In this document: piece after piece, positions 43,433 to 54,377 of the stretch
Numbering within the stretch: the stretch's first letter is position 1
How the letters are laid out: each line of letters starts with the position of its first letter
Assembly: GCF_036323735.1 (NCBI RefSeq)
Contig: NC_086021.1
Coordinates: 126,606,476-126,670,475 of the forward strand
From: Rattus norvegicus
Lineage: Eukaryota; Chordata; Mammalia; Rodentia; Muridae
Length of the DNA stretch: 64,000 nucleotides
Reading direction: 5' to 3'
Program-made: the position numbers and the translations under genes
The notes under the pieces: generated by a model
Seen by the model: the letters and a program-made list of their open reading frames with translations, nothing else
Told to the model about the DNA's origin: nothing
Databases searched by the model: none

Positions 43433-46400
43433 ATGGAGAGCAGGTGCTACGGCTGTGCTGTCAAGTTCACCCTCTTCAAGAAGGAGGCGAGTGTACTCCC
43501 AGAGATCTGAAGGGCCATGGGAGGACGCGGGGCAAAGGGAAGGGACTTGCAGGCTAAAGACTCAGTTTGACGGCTTTTTTCCAGTGGTTTTAATGAAGTA
43601 ACCCAATTAACGTTTCTGTAAAGAGGCGAATGCCCACCCGTTTTCAGAGTTAAGATGATGGTCTGATGAGGTCCGGTGTGATGGCTCTGTGGGTAAAAGC
43701 ACTTGCTGCTTACCCCAGTGTCCTCAGTTTGAACCCCAGGACCCACACGGTGGAAGGAGAGAACTCCTAAAAGTTATTCTCCGATCTCCACACACATGCC
43801 ATGATATGCACATGTCTGCACGCATACAGTCACAAAGAAATAATGTAAATTAAAAAAAAAAAAGTGGCGGGGTTGGGGATTTAGCTCAGTGATAGAGCGC
43901 TTGCCTAGCAAGCGCAAGGCCCTGGGTTCAGTCCCCAGCTCCGAAAAAAAAAAAGAAAGAAAAAAGAAAAAAAAAGTGGCTTCGGTGAGGTGCCGGAGCT
44001 GAAAGTACCCTAGAAATTGTAAAAAGTGTACAACTGTCAGTTTCCATCTCTGTTTTTAATACCCTGTGACTATGTCATACCGTGCCCGTTGCTCTGTGTT
44101 CTGAAACCTGCCCCACCCACAGCTTGCTCTTACCCAGGTTAGATTGCTATACTTCGTCTCCTCCCCAGAGCACAAAGAAAAAGCCTTCTTCTCAACACTT
44201 GCCAGGGTCTCCTTGTAAACTGCACGGGAGTTAATGGGAAGGAAGTGGGATGAATTCATGGTTTGTAGGACTGGAGCACTTACATATCAATTTTGGAGTT
44301 CAAAACTTCAGCTGCCCCGCCTTATTCAAAGAATGATCTAATTGAACAGTCATTTAATTTCTCTGGCCCCTGTTAAAATAGAGATAGTACTGGGGTTGGG
44401 GATTTGGCTCAGTGGCAGAGCGCTTGCCTAGGAAGCGCAAGGCCCTGGGTTCGGTCCCCAGCTCCGAAAAAAAGAACCAAAAAAAAAAAAAAAAAATAGA
44501 GATAGTACTGGTGGGCATCAGGATCAAATATGATAGCCTGTGTAAATCATGGTGGTTATATCAGATGATGCATTTTAGGGTCGAAACTTCGTGCCTGGCA
44601 CACGCTAAGTACTTAATTAATTGAAGCTATTGTTACAACCCTATCCTGAGGCAAACCTCCCACCAGCTCTGCCAGAGCAGAGAAAGCATGGGATCTGCAC
44701 TCAACACTGATTCTTTTTGTTGACTAGCCAGTGACCTGCCACACAGGGCCTTGTTTGTCTTTGCACTACACACCCATGGTAAGAGATTGAAAATGGTAGA
44801 AAGCATGTGAATTTTGCCTAAAGTTTTATCTAATTTGAACCAGACTCTGGATACCAAGGAATCCCTGAACCCATCTCTGCCAGGACCCTAGGGATCCCAT
44901 TTTTTCTTCTTCCTTCCACCAAAATCTGGTCACAACTTCAATTCCTTCTTTCTGTGAGTGCTTAGAGAGTCTCAAAAGAATTGCCGACAGGGCTGGGTGA
45001 GACACGAATCCTCCTGCTTCATGTTTCTTATAGTACGGCTGTAAGAACTGTGGCCGAGCCTTCTGTAATGGCTGTCTTAGCTTCAGCGCACTGGTACCCC
45101 GGGCTGGCAACACACAACAGAAAGTCTGCAAGCAGTGCCACACAGTCCTGACCAGGTGAGAGATGGGCACGGGCCATGGGCAGACAGACATGACAATAAG
45201 CATCTGGTCAGGCCTTGTGCTTCCTAGCCCGAGGTCTGCCTGGGAAGTATTTGGGGTAGAAATCACCAATGTCCTCCGGTGTCCTCTCTCTAGAGGGTCT
45301 TCTGACACTGCCTCCAAGTGGTCGCCACCTCAGAACTATAAGAAGTAAGTACTTCAAAGAAGACAAGCGGGGCTGGGAAAAGACAATATCACCACGTCGT
45401 TATCTCTCCTTCCAGTCTCCAGATCAAATGGGTGCAGGACAGAGAGAATGCCCACGTCCGGGCTCCTGGCTTCCCTCGTGGATCCTGACAGCCGCTCATT
45501 AACCAGTTATCAATAAAGGCATTTGGGAGCTCTTACCCTGTCAGTCTTCCCTCCTGCTGGTCATCTGGGTTGGGCTGTGGTACCATAGGAATAGAGGCCC
45601 AGATTGATTTGAATGGGTACCTTCAGTCTTCTCTTTAACCTTAAGGGTCTCTATCTCACATTCACCCAGACGCGTGGCAGCCTTGGAAGCCAAGAAAAAG
45701 TCCAGCGCTTCCCAGAGCCAAGGCCTGACCCACAAAGACCAAGCCATTGCTGAGCGTCTGGCACGGCTTCGTCAGGAAAACAAGCCCAGTGAGCGGGAGT
45801 GGGTCAGGGGACCTAAAAGGCACACGCCGGGACTGAGGACTGAGCTTCCTCTGACCCTTACAAATCCTCTCCTTGTCAACCGCAGAGTCAATACCCTCAC
45901 AGGCAGAGATAGAGGCGCGGCTCGCCGCACTGAAGGATGAAGTCCAGGGCCCCATCCCTTCCACACAGGAAATGGAGGATCGGCTTGCAGCACTGCAGGG
46001 CAGAGCCCCACCTCCTCACACCATGAGACCGGTGAGTGTGATGGGTTAGGAGAAAAGGATCCTAGGGCAAGCACCCTTCACAAGCCCAGATACATGTATG
46101 GTCGTGTGCTTTGCAGGGATTGGGAAAGCCTCCCACCCCTACCTCCTGAGCATTAAGCCTGCTCCTAAGCCAAAGAACAAGGGCCGAGCGTCAGCAAAGA
46201 GTGGATGCTCAGTCCTGGTGGGAGCTGCCAGACGGACTCGTCTCTGTGGACTTGAATTCATCCCTTTCCCTGGCCTTTGAAAACTCTTCAGCCTCCACTC
46301 CTGACTCAGTCTTCTTCTGCGCTCTTGGTGTGGCCTTCCCCACACCCCTTTCCCCACTGAGCTTCCCTCCTCTGCACAGGTACACCAGGCACCAGATACC

Positions 46401-46991
46401 AGGACCCAGGCCCAGCAGACACAGGATCTGCTCACACAGTTGACAGCTGAGGTGGCCATTGATGAAAACTGGCAACCAAGAGTCTCAGGTAACTTGTCCC
46501 CTTGGCGTCCCAAGTCATGTCCTGCCTCTTCTGCCCACCCTTTTGGGAGGTGAATGTAAGTTAGAGAACGGTCAACACTAAAGAGCTTCTGTTTATTGAG
46601 CGCTTGCTCCAGAAGGAGCCAGCGTGGGCCTCTTGTACTGGCTCAGGAATCACGTGGGGAATTTCTCTTCCACCACCTACATGAGTTACTTCCCCAACCC
46701 TTTCTCATCTGTAAACTCAAGCTATGTGTGCTACAAGCCTATGTCCTGGGAGAAGCTGTGAAGAATAAATGAAACAGTACAGTAAGTGCTTGGGACTGTG
46801 CCTGGCTCATACTAGTACTCAGCAGAGTACTCTGCAGGGCCACAGTTCAGCTGTTCACTACCCCCATGACGTGCTATGCAGCGCTCTGACATAGAAGACC
46901 TTGGACAGTGGTACTGAGGTCTGCGGAGCAGTAGCTCCAACTAGGGGTGATTTTTAGCTTTAGGCACCTTTAGATTTGGTTAAAGACATTT

Positions 46992-47023
<32 letters not shown>

Positions 47024-50000
47024 CGGAGCTGGGGACCGAACCCGGGGCCTTGCGCTTCCTAGGCAAGCGCTCTACCACTGAGCTAAATCCCCAGCCCCAT
47101 TTTCATTATCACAGTTCACAGGCTACCACTCCTGGCTTCTGGTAGGTGGAAGGTGGGGATGCTACTGAGTACCCTATCATGCAGTGGCCAGCTCCCCACC
47201 CCTGAAAAGACATATGCCCTTAAGTGTATCAGAAGAACTAAGATTGATAAATACTGCAGAGCGTCTCTGTGGATGACCTCACTCATCTGACGTGTGCATT
47301 ACCATCAAGGGTCTCCTGCCCATTATGTAAGATTGCTATTTCCGTTGACTTATCCCTGTTGGTCCCAGAAAATGCTAATTCCAGCCCTGAAAGACAGGGT
47401 CTAGCTAAACCTTAGCCCCTCACAGCTGATCCTCAAGTCATAGCGTAGCCACTCAGTATGTGGAGGTGTACTTTTGCTTCTGTCTTCTCTACTCCTGTTC
47501 TTCAGCCCTTTAAACTGGCAACACGAGATGACAGAAAAACGATGACATTACAGGAGGCACCTTCCTGTTGTTTAGTGGTGTCAGGCTCCTTGGGGACAAG
47601 ATTGCTCTTCGCTTTCGGGATACCTAATTTTGTCTTCTTGCTTTTTTCTCTGCACATTACTACATGATAAATGGCAACCAACAACAACCAAAAACCCACC
47701 AACAGCCTCTCAGGGCTCCAGCATCTATGTACTCTTTGCAAAGGCTCCAGAGTTCCAAATGTCCCATAATCGCAGAAACATTCTGCAGCTGACAAGATCA
47801 TACCCCTGCCAGAGCACAAGGCAAATCATAGTCAGCTGCTGTGGAAAATTCGAAGCAGCCCCATACTCCCCATCTGTGATTAAAACAAAAATTATAATAT
47901 TTTTGTGTTCTTCAAAGAAACCAAAATTCCAAAATTGTCACTCCCAAGGTTGATGCCTTTGAAAGATATAACTAAACTTACCAGTTTCCTCAGGCATGAT
48001 GGTTTACTCTGCAGTCATAGAATGTGAGGTAAAGGCCATCAAGGGGAGGGGGAGGGGCACCAACCCAACCACAAAACCTTTGATCTACAGTTTGTCATGC
48101 CTGCCAAATCATCATCAGAGCGTTTGGAGAGACTTCACCCAGCAACTGATGGGAGCAGATGCAGACACTGTAGACAAAGGGGGAGCTCAGAGAGCCCTGC
48201 AAAGGAAGGGGAGGAAGGATCTGAGGAACTAGAGAAGTTACGGGCACCCCAAGAGAATAAGACTCACAGAAAGGACGATTGGGACTCATGTGGGCCTGCA
48301 GAATCAGGGATCCTGTAGGGGTCTGACTTAGGTCCTATGCATGTATGCTCTGGCTGAATAGGTTGGTGTTCTGTGGGATTCCTAACAGTGGGATCAGGGG
48401 CTATCTCTGGCTCTTTTGCCTGCTCATGAGACTACTTCTTGCCTCCTTCCATGATGTGGATGGCTAATGTCCCTAGAAGGGCTTCTCTTTTCTTTTTTTT
48501 TTTTTTTAATTTATTTATTTATTATGTATACATCATACAGCTTTCTGCCTGCGTGTATTCCTGCAGGCCAGAAGAGGGCACCAGACCTGATTATAAGTGG
48601 TTGTGAGCCACCATGTGGTTGCTGGGAATTGAACTCAGGACCTCTGGAAGAGCAGACAGCGCTCTTAACCTCTGAGCCATCTCTCCAGCCCGGCTTCTCT
48701 TTTCTAAGGGAGGTTGAAGGGACTGGCATGGGGCTGAAAGAATGGGAAGTTGAGGCAGAGAGGCTTGGCAGGAGGGGGGAAGAGGGAAACTGAAGTCAGG
48801 ATGTAATATGAGAGAAGAATTTTAAAAAAGAAAGTGTTCCAGTCAGTATAGACTCAACAGCAAACCCCTGTCTGTAAAATAAATGAATAGATGTGGAGGT
48901 GGCACACACCTTTAATTCCGGCACGTGGGACCCACACTTGGGACCAGCACTTGGGAAGCAGAGGCGGGCAGATCTCAGTTCAAGGCCAACCTGGTTGGCA
49001 AAGTGAGTTACAAGAAGGCCAGGACTACACAGAGAAACCCTGCCTTGAAAAAAACAAAAATAAATGGGTAAATAAAAGTCTAGTACTGAGGAATGAAAAT
49101 GAAAATGTATGGTTAAAACTAGTTGAGAAATGAGTTCAGTGGCTTCTGGGATGAGGTCTTGGGGTTCTTCTACTTTCTTCCTTACTTACTACCTTACCCC
49201 TCCCAGCAGCCCCTCCCCAGAACAGCCTCAACAAGGGAGGTACAAGGAACCAGCACACAGATTCCCAGGGGCAGGCGTCTCTGGAGGAAGAGAAGAACAA
49301 GCTGCTGGCTGAGGCATCAGTTGAGCTACAGGAGGAGAACACCAGGCAGGAGCGGATCCTGGCTCTTGCCAGAAGATTGGCTGTACTAAAGGGACAGGAC
49401 CCCAGCAGAGGTAAAGGCTCTAGCCAGCATCCTTATCCAGGCCCCTGGCCACGACCCACTGCCGCCACAGACTATTAGCCCTGACCACTGCCACCACAGA
49501 CTACTAGCAGATAGAGGGTCCCTGGCCAAAGCACATGCCATGTGCTATGCAGAGCTGTGACACACTGTGGCATTGGAACCTTCAGTTCCTTCTGGTGCTA
49601 ATGCTTCTCATTCTGACCTCCACTCTCTGGGCTGACAGTCTAGCCTTGCAGGGCAGGGGTAGGGAGCAAGCAGCTTGGTTCTCAACTCTGAACAAAGTAC
49701 CCCCGGGCACCAGCAGTCCTAGAAGGCAAGAGGAAAGCCATTTGGTGATATCTCTCACCTCACTTCTTCCTGTGTTCCTGCCCCCTCATTCAAGTAACCC
49801 TTCAAGACTATCACCTCCCAGACAGTGACGAGGATGAGGATGAAGAGACAGCCATCCGGAGAGTCCTGCAGCAGGTAGCCCTGTTACCCCCTCCCCCCCA
49901 GTCACCCTGTCCTGCCTCTGCCTCATTGCTCAGTGTTGCACCAGCGGTCTGGTCTCATGCACTAGCCTCTGCTCCAGGGCCACATGAGCGGTCACTCCTC

Positions 50001-51016
50001 AGTGCTCCTTCTTGCTGGGGTCCTGTTCCTCCTGATATCTTGAGATAGGAAATATACAGACGTGGGCAGGAGGTAAAGGGCAAAGTGTAGTGAGAATTCT
50101 GTACAAATGTGGTTTTTTTTAATCCCACGTGTGAGATATGGAGCGCTTCAGACTCTCCTCACCAGCTGATTTGTCTTGTGCTCTAGCAGAAGCGTGGTTT
50201 TTCCAACTGCAGATAGTTTCTGTGATTGTGTGGTTTGTAGTAGCCATGATCAAACAAAAGGAAATACATTAGATCTAGGTCCATCGGTTGGTCGGTTGGT
50301 CTGTCTGTCTGTCTGTCTATCTTCCTCTCTCTCTCCCAACCCCTCTCCCCCCGATATCCTCTCTCTCTTATCTAGTATTAAGAAAATAAACAGAGGGGAG
50401 GAGAACCCCCAAGGTGCTAACAGATAACAGATTAGCTGCATGAAGAGCTGAAAAGCTAAGGCACAAAACAGACAAATGGTGGGAGGGGAGCCTGGGCCTA
50501 GAGCAGGAAGTAGTCCTTTTCCTCCCTGTTCACAGCTCACTGAAGAAGCAGCTCTGGATGAGGCAAGTGGCTTTAACATCCCTGAGGAACCAGCTCCAGC
50601 ATCCCAGGCTCAACCCCACAAGGCCAAGACTGAGGTGAGGAAGGCCTCACACAGGCTCCCCTCCCCACACTTCCCACAGGCAGCCTGCCACCTGCCTCAC
50701 TGCTCCATCTCTATTTTCCCTACTCCTCTTCTTTCCTAAGCCCCAGTCTCGCTTCCAGGCTGAGGAAGAAGAACTCCCCTGGTGCTGTATCTGCAATGAG
50801 GATGCTACTCTGCGCTGTGCTGGCTGTGATGGAGACCTCTACTGTGCCCGGTGCTTCCGGTAGGTGCTGGTTGAGAGGAGAATGTTCTTGATTTGAGGGC
50901 TGCCAAGATGTCTGCCATTCACCCCTTTGTTCTGCAGGGAGGGCCACGATAACTTTGATCTTAAAGAACATCAGACTTCTCCCTTCCACCCCCGACCGCC
51001 TTGCCGAGAACACTGA
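43433..51016 (+). CDS. Zfyve19: Zinc finger FYVE domain-containing protein 19 (abscission/NoCut checkpoint regulator ANCHR)
   Basis: Eleven coding exons: 43433-43486, 45034-45155, 45294-45344, 45670-45788, 45886-46031, 46380-46488, 49207-49410, 49795-49874, 50536-50634, 50741-50859 and 50938-51016. Phases agree and give about 393 residues. An N-terminal FYVE-like finger has eight cysteines (5, 8, 21, 24, 29, 32, 50, 53) but lacks the usual RHHCR. RLxxL helices follow: EIEARLAALK (123-132) and ERILALARRLAVLKG (249-263) correspond to the MIT-interacting motifs that bind VPS4. A B-box-like finger at the C-terminus uses C343, C346, C354, C357, C363, C366, H371 and H379. Known ANCHR works with CHMP4C at the midbody to delay abscission while chromatin remains in the bridge. 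Intron 1 has a GC donor; exon 7 has a cagcag tandem acceptor. AATAAA at 51314 ends the transcript. Confidence 0.96.
43869..43970 (+). mobile_element. ID SINE (Zfyve19 intron 1)
   Basis: Consensus ID with 'cagtgatagagcg'. AAAAAGTGGC lies before and after. Confidence 0.95.
44347..44640 (-). mobile_element. MIR SINE interrupted by an ID element
   Basis: 'cagtcatttaatttctctggcccctgttaaaatagagatagtact' continues after the ID as 'ggtgggcatcaggatcaaatatgatag' to 'cgtgcctggcacacgctaagtacttaatt', which is the MIR body on the minus strand. Confidence 0.8.
44392..44492 (+). mobile_element. ID SINE nested in a MIR
   Basis: AAAATAGAGATAGTACT at 44375-44391 and 44493-44509 flanks a consensus ID with 'gatttggctcagtggcagag'. 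Confidence 0.97.
45416..45535 (+). other. Zfyve19: Candidate alternative terminal exon of Zfyve19 in intron 3
   Basis: A strong acceptor ('ttatctctccttccag') precedes 45416. Spliced to exon 3, which ends in two bases of a codon, the frame reads NLQIKWVQDRENAHV and on to TGA at 45486-45488, giving a 99-residue protein: the FYVE-like finger plus a new tail. AATAAA follows at 45512. It is a prediction from splice, frame and polyadenylation signals together; a retrocopy tail of another gene is the main alternative. Confidence 0.4.
45512..45517 (+). terminator. Zfyve19: Intronic AATAAA in Zfyve19
   Basis: Canonical hexamer 24 bases after the TGA of the candidate short isoform, followed by 'gggagctcttaccctgtcagtcttccc'. 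Confidence 0.5.
46650..46815 (-). mobile_element. MIR SINE, ancient (Zfyve19 intron 6)
   Basis: 'catgagttacttccccaaccctttctcatctgtaaactc' and 'gaataaatgaaacagtacagtaagtgcttgggactgtgcctggctcata' are the minus-strand MIR core and end. Confidence 0.85.
46994..47097 (-). mobile_element. ID SINE with a 30-bp T run
   Basis: Minus-strand ID, tail complement an uninterrupted T run of about 30. CATTTTC at 46987-46993 and 47098-47104. Confidence 0.95.
47655..47880 (-). mobile_element. LTR-like repeat, family A copy 4 (inverted)
   Basis: The minus strand reads 'gtgctctggcaggggtatgatcttgtcagctgcagaatgtttctgcgat', parallel to 'agcaggggtgtggttctcccagctgcagatagtttctacgat' in copy 1. Confidence 0.6.
48494..48691 (-). 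mobile_element. B2 SINE with target duplication
   Basis: Minus-strand B2 flanked by GGCTTCTCTTTTCT at 48480-48493 and 48692-48705. Confidence 0.96.
48891..49055 (+). mobile_element. B1 SINE with a short internal duplication
   Basis: 'atgtggaggtggcacacacctttaattccggcac' to 'gagaaaccctgcc'; the middle repeats 'gggacc-acacttggga' once. Confidence 0.88.
50110..50460 (+). mobile_element. LTR-like repeat, family A copy 3
   Basis: 'aatcccacgtgtgagatatgg' and 'gctctagcagaagcgtggtttttccaactgcagatagtttct' match copy 1. A GTCT tetranucleotide run occurs near 50300-50315. Lies in Zfyve19 intron 8. Confidence 0.65.
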
Positions 51017-51313
51017 GAATAGCCTAATGATCTCCTGAGGTGGCAGTACCACAGGCAACCATCAGGCTGGGAAGACACCTGGGCTAAGTCTCCAGGCATC
51101 CAGGGGGATAGCAGACCCTGCTTTACTGATGTGAGCTTCACAGCCCCTGGGAGGGAGGAAGATAATGGCCCTTAGAGGGAGCAGATGAAGGAAGGAGTCA
51201 GAGCCCTCCTCTAAGGCTGACCTCAAACAGGCAGATGGGGAAGCCCAGACTGAAGCTGTGGCTGATACTTGAAACCTGGTTCCAGTGCCCAACCCTGGGC
51301 CTGTAGAGGATCT

Positions 51314-51319
51314 AATAAA
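51314..51319 (+). terminator. Zfyve19: Zfyve19 polyadenylation signal
   Basis: AATAAA about 300 bases after the stop, followed by 'tgttgtcattgg' and 'gttttcctgtcttgggg' as GU/U-rich elements. Confidence 0.85.
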
Positions 51320-52251
51320 ATGTTGTCATTGGTCCCAGATGGTTTTCCTGTCTTGGGGATTGAGACCAGGCCTTTGCACATGCTAGAGATGATGCTACAT
51401 TCCACACTTGCAATTGTGTTTGTTACTGGCACTACTGGGCATTGAACCCACATCCTCAGACATGCTTAGTGTGTGCTCTTCCAATGACCTGTACCTCCAG
51501 GTGCCCAACACCTTCTCTATGTCCCTCATGGTCCCTGAGCCTGGGGCATGTGAGAGGTGCTAAGCAGGTTGGAAGGAGGGGTTAGAAGCAGACTCCTGCA
51601 GAATTCATGAAAAGCTTGAGTTATTCTGTACGCTCCTAGCAAGAGAGTCCCACCTCCTGGTGGCCTCATTCCGAGTAAGCATGAGTATTCACATTAGGGA
51701 TTGTATTTTGTACTCAGCACAGCTCAGCTTAACCAGAGACCTTTCAGGTTGGATTTCTATCTGTCTAGTACTTAGTAATGAACGTAGGAACAGTGCATCC
51801 ATACCCTGCTTCCTCCTCACTTACAGAAGACCTGGCTTCTGTCCCAACTTGTGCTCCTCAAAGACCAAACAACCACTCGGCTCAGATTCTGGCCATCCCT
51901 TCCTCTCCTCTGCATATCCTCTGTTTCTTTCCTTTCTGCCCTGCACCGGGGCTAATCCAAAAGGAGAGCACACTCCAAAGAGTCCTGCTACACCGTGTGG
52001 AGGAGGGATCAACCTCCCTGGATGCTTCCATGAGATGTTTCCTGTTGCCTCGGCAGTGGAATTCTAAACTTGACTCTGCCAGTTAGGCTTTTCTTTTGGT
52101 GACACCAGGATACCTCGTGCTTTACCCACATGGCCTTGCGGCCTTACTTTTCCAAGGTGTGGTCTCTTTTTTTGCATTCCCAACACCAGTTGGCATGGGG
52201 ATGGAGGATGATGGTGGGTGGATGGTCATGGATGTGTGATGTTGGTCTTCT
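51320..52251. other. Intergenic interval between convergent Zfyve19 and Ppp1r14d
   Basis: A diverged B1-like segment near 51345-51500 is followed by mostly single-copy sequence. A plus-strand frame of 135 codons (51660-52067) has no recognisable domain and overlaps a second open frame, so no gene is called. Confidence 0.5.
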
Positions 52252-52340
52252 TTTTTTTTTTTTTCGGAGCTGGGGACCGAACCCAGGGCCTTGCGCTTCC
52301 TAGGTAAGCGCTTTACCACTGAGCTCAATCCCCAGCCCCC
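52252..52340 (-). mobile_element. ID SINE with target duplication
   Basis: GATGTTGGTCTTCT at 52238-52251 and 52341-52354 flanks a minus-strand ID just beyond the Ppp1r14d 3' end. Confidence 0.97.
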
Positions 52341-52427
52341 GATGTTGGTCTTCTAAGATATCACTTCCACTCTCCCATTCCCAGCATAGATGGACACCAC
52401 ACTCCCTTAATCTGGGCTCCCAAAGGT

Positions 52428-52433
52428 TTTATC
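52428..52433 (-). terminator. Ppp1r14d: Possible Ppp1r14d polyadenylation signal (GATAAA)
   Basis: No AATAAA was seen within several hundred bases downstream of the stop. GATAAA on the minus strand, about 240 bases after it, is the best variant signal. Confidence 0.35.
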
Positions 52434-52668
52434 TTGGCTGCCAAGGAAAACATTGGACAATAGCCACAACTGACCCCCAGAGAGCCCAGATGAAAGCCAA
52501 CTGTGGGTGCCCTCATACATGGGCTATACAAGTGTCTCTCTCTGTCTTCTGCAGCCCTTTTCTATATCAAAGGCCTTTCAGCCAGTATCCAGGTCAGGGC
52601 TGTAGATGGTGGCCAGAATCCTGTGGATCCTGGCAGTGCTGAGGCTACAGAAGATGGTCCCTCCAAGA

Positions 52669-53253
52669 TTATTTCGAAGGCCTGCTGAGTCTCCGAAGTC
52701 TCTTGAGTTGACTGAGTAGCTCAGAGATAAAAGGCTGAGGAGAGAGAACTGAGATCAAGGCAGGAAATCACAGGCACTATGCTGCCCTTCCTTAATCCCT
52801 CTTTAATTCTCCCCAGAGCAAGAGATGGAAAGAAGGATCAAGGGCCAAGCATTCCTCTCATAGGCTCCTCTCTTTCTGTCGTAGCCCGTCCCCCACTTTA
52901 AGACTTCCTCCTAATGCAGAGCAGAATGTGCCTTACCTCTCTGTTGCCTGGGCAGTCTTGGAGAATGGCCTGAGGAAAAGAGAGCAAGTTGAACCAAGCC
53001 ATGGTACTCCCCACAAGCCCACCATCTCCCAGGGATCCTCCCCTGAAACTTGGTTCTAGGCAGCTGGCAATTATCTCTGCTGTGTACAGCTAATACAGTA
53101 GGTAGTACTTGTCATGCCACCCAAGAAAGCAGGCCCTCGGCCCCATGCCCAGCTTCCCCTGCATCCTACCTCCAGCTGAGTCCTTTGCTCGTCTGTGGAC
53201 AATTCCATTAGAGCTTCCAGATCGATCTCGGGCTCAGAAGTATCTGCTTGACC
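52669..53253 (-). CDS. Ppp1r14d: Protein phosphatase 1 regulatory inhibitor subunit 14D, 3' exons only
   Basis: Three coding exons in transcript order: 53170-53253, 52937-52969 and 52669-52734. They encode the last 60 residues (GQADTSEPEIDLEALMELST, AILQDCPGNRE, PFISELLSQLKRLRRLSRPSK), closely matching the C-terminal part of human PPP1R14D (KEPI/GBPI, 145 residues). The family of small cytosolic proteins inhibits the PP1 catalytic subunit when a threonine in the central PHIN domain is phosphorylated by PKC. That threonine and the N-terminal half belong to exon 1, which I could not find in the window, so it should lie past 64000. Donors are gtaggatg and gtaaggca; the 53253 acceptor is a somewhat weak 'caactag'. 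The gene converges with Zfyve19. Confidence 0.92.
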
Positions 53254-53762
53254 CTAGTTGAGAGTAACAGAGGCGTCTGGAATACCTGGTGCTAGAATGG
53301 CAGTTACTGACAGGGACTCAACCACCTCCTCATCTGCTGATCTTCATATTGATCCCCTCCTCAGCTCACTCAGTGACCATTGATTTTCTTATTGGTAAAC
53401 GTTTACTAGGTACCTACTGTATTCTAAGCAAAAGAGTTAAGAGGTCTTCACATGTGCCTGTACGCTCAGTGCTTGGGCTAAGGACAGATGATCATGAGTT
53501 TCAGACTAACCTAGACGTCATAGTAGAAAAGAGAGGGGGAATGCCTTGTGGACACTGCTCAGCAGATAAGGACACTAGCTGCTTTCCCAGAGAGCCTGAA
53601 TCACATCTCTAGCACCTCACAGAGGCTCACAGCTGTTCACACTTCCAGTTCTAGTGCTTCCTGTACCTTTTTCTGGACTCCCTGAGTGCTCATATTTGGA
53701 GAACAGATACATATGCAGTTGAAACACCTACACACACAAAATAATAAGATTTTTTTCAGAGT

Positions 53763-53860
53763 GCGGTGGTAAACAACTCTAATCCCAGCACTCGGGAAGC
53801 AGAGGCAGGTGGACACCTATGAATTCAAGGCTGGCTGGCCTGGCCTGTAGAAAGACCAGG
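53763..53860 (+). mobile_element. B1 SINE, 3' end invaded by an ID element
   Basis: 'gtgcggtggtaaacaactctaatcccagcactcgggaagc' to 'cctgtagaaagaccagg'; the ID insertion duplicated GAAAGACCAG. Confidence 0.88.
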
Positions 53861-53976
53861 GGGTTTTTTTGTTTGTTTGTTTGTTTTTCTTTTCTTTTTT
53901 TCAGAGCTGAGGACCGAACCCAGGGCCTTGTGCTTGCTAGGCAAGCGCTCTACCACTGAGCTAAATCCCCAACCCC
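53860..53976 (-). mobile_element. ID SINE
   Basis: Minus-strand ID with a mixed T/TTTG/TTC tail. GAAAGACCAG at 53850-53859 and 53977-53986. Confidence 0.94.
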
Positions 53977-54225
53977 GAAAGACCAGTTTTAACAACAAAG
54001 TCTTATCAGTAAGTCAACATCTGTGAAACATGCAGTGTAAGCGGATCTAGAGAGACAAAGTAAGATCTGTTCTTGCCTAGGGCTGAAAACTCACAGAGGG
54101 AATGATAACTGACTGCAAATGCACCAGGACCTGGGGGATAAAGTATTCAAAGTTGTGGAAACCTTTGCTTAAGCCCATGAGATACAGAACACCATGGCAT
54201 TGTACACTCTTAAAGGTGTGTGAAA

Positions 54226-54377
54226 TAGCTGGACATAGTGGAGCATGACTTTAATCCCAGCACATAGAAGGCAGGGGTAGGAAGATCTCTGAGTTTGAGA
54301 CCAGCCAGATCTATATAGCAAGTACCAGACTAGCCAGGGCTATATAATGTTTGACCTCGCCTCAAAAACAAACAAAA
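54226..54377 (+). mobile_element. B1-like SINE
   Basis: 'agctggacatagtggagcatgactttaatcccagcac' to 'ttgacctcgcctc'. Confidence 0.85.

Noticed and set aside
46086..46280. Extra Zfyve19 exon after an acceptor-like 'gtgctttgcag' near 46117
   Set aside because: The joined exons 5 and 6 already match the family without it, and the reading from this acceptor meets a stop within a few codons (PTPTS then TGA).
51660..52086. Two overlapping plus-strand frames of 135 and 102 codons between Zfyve19 and Ppp1r14d
   Set aside because: They share the same bases in different frames and show no domain; nothing marks either as coding.
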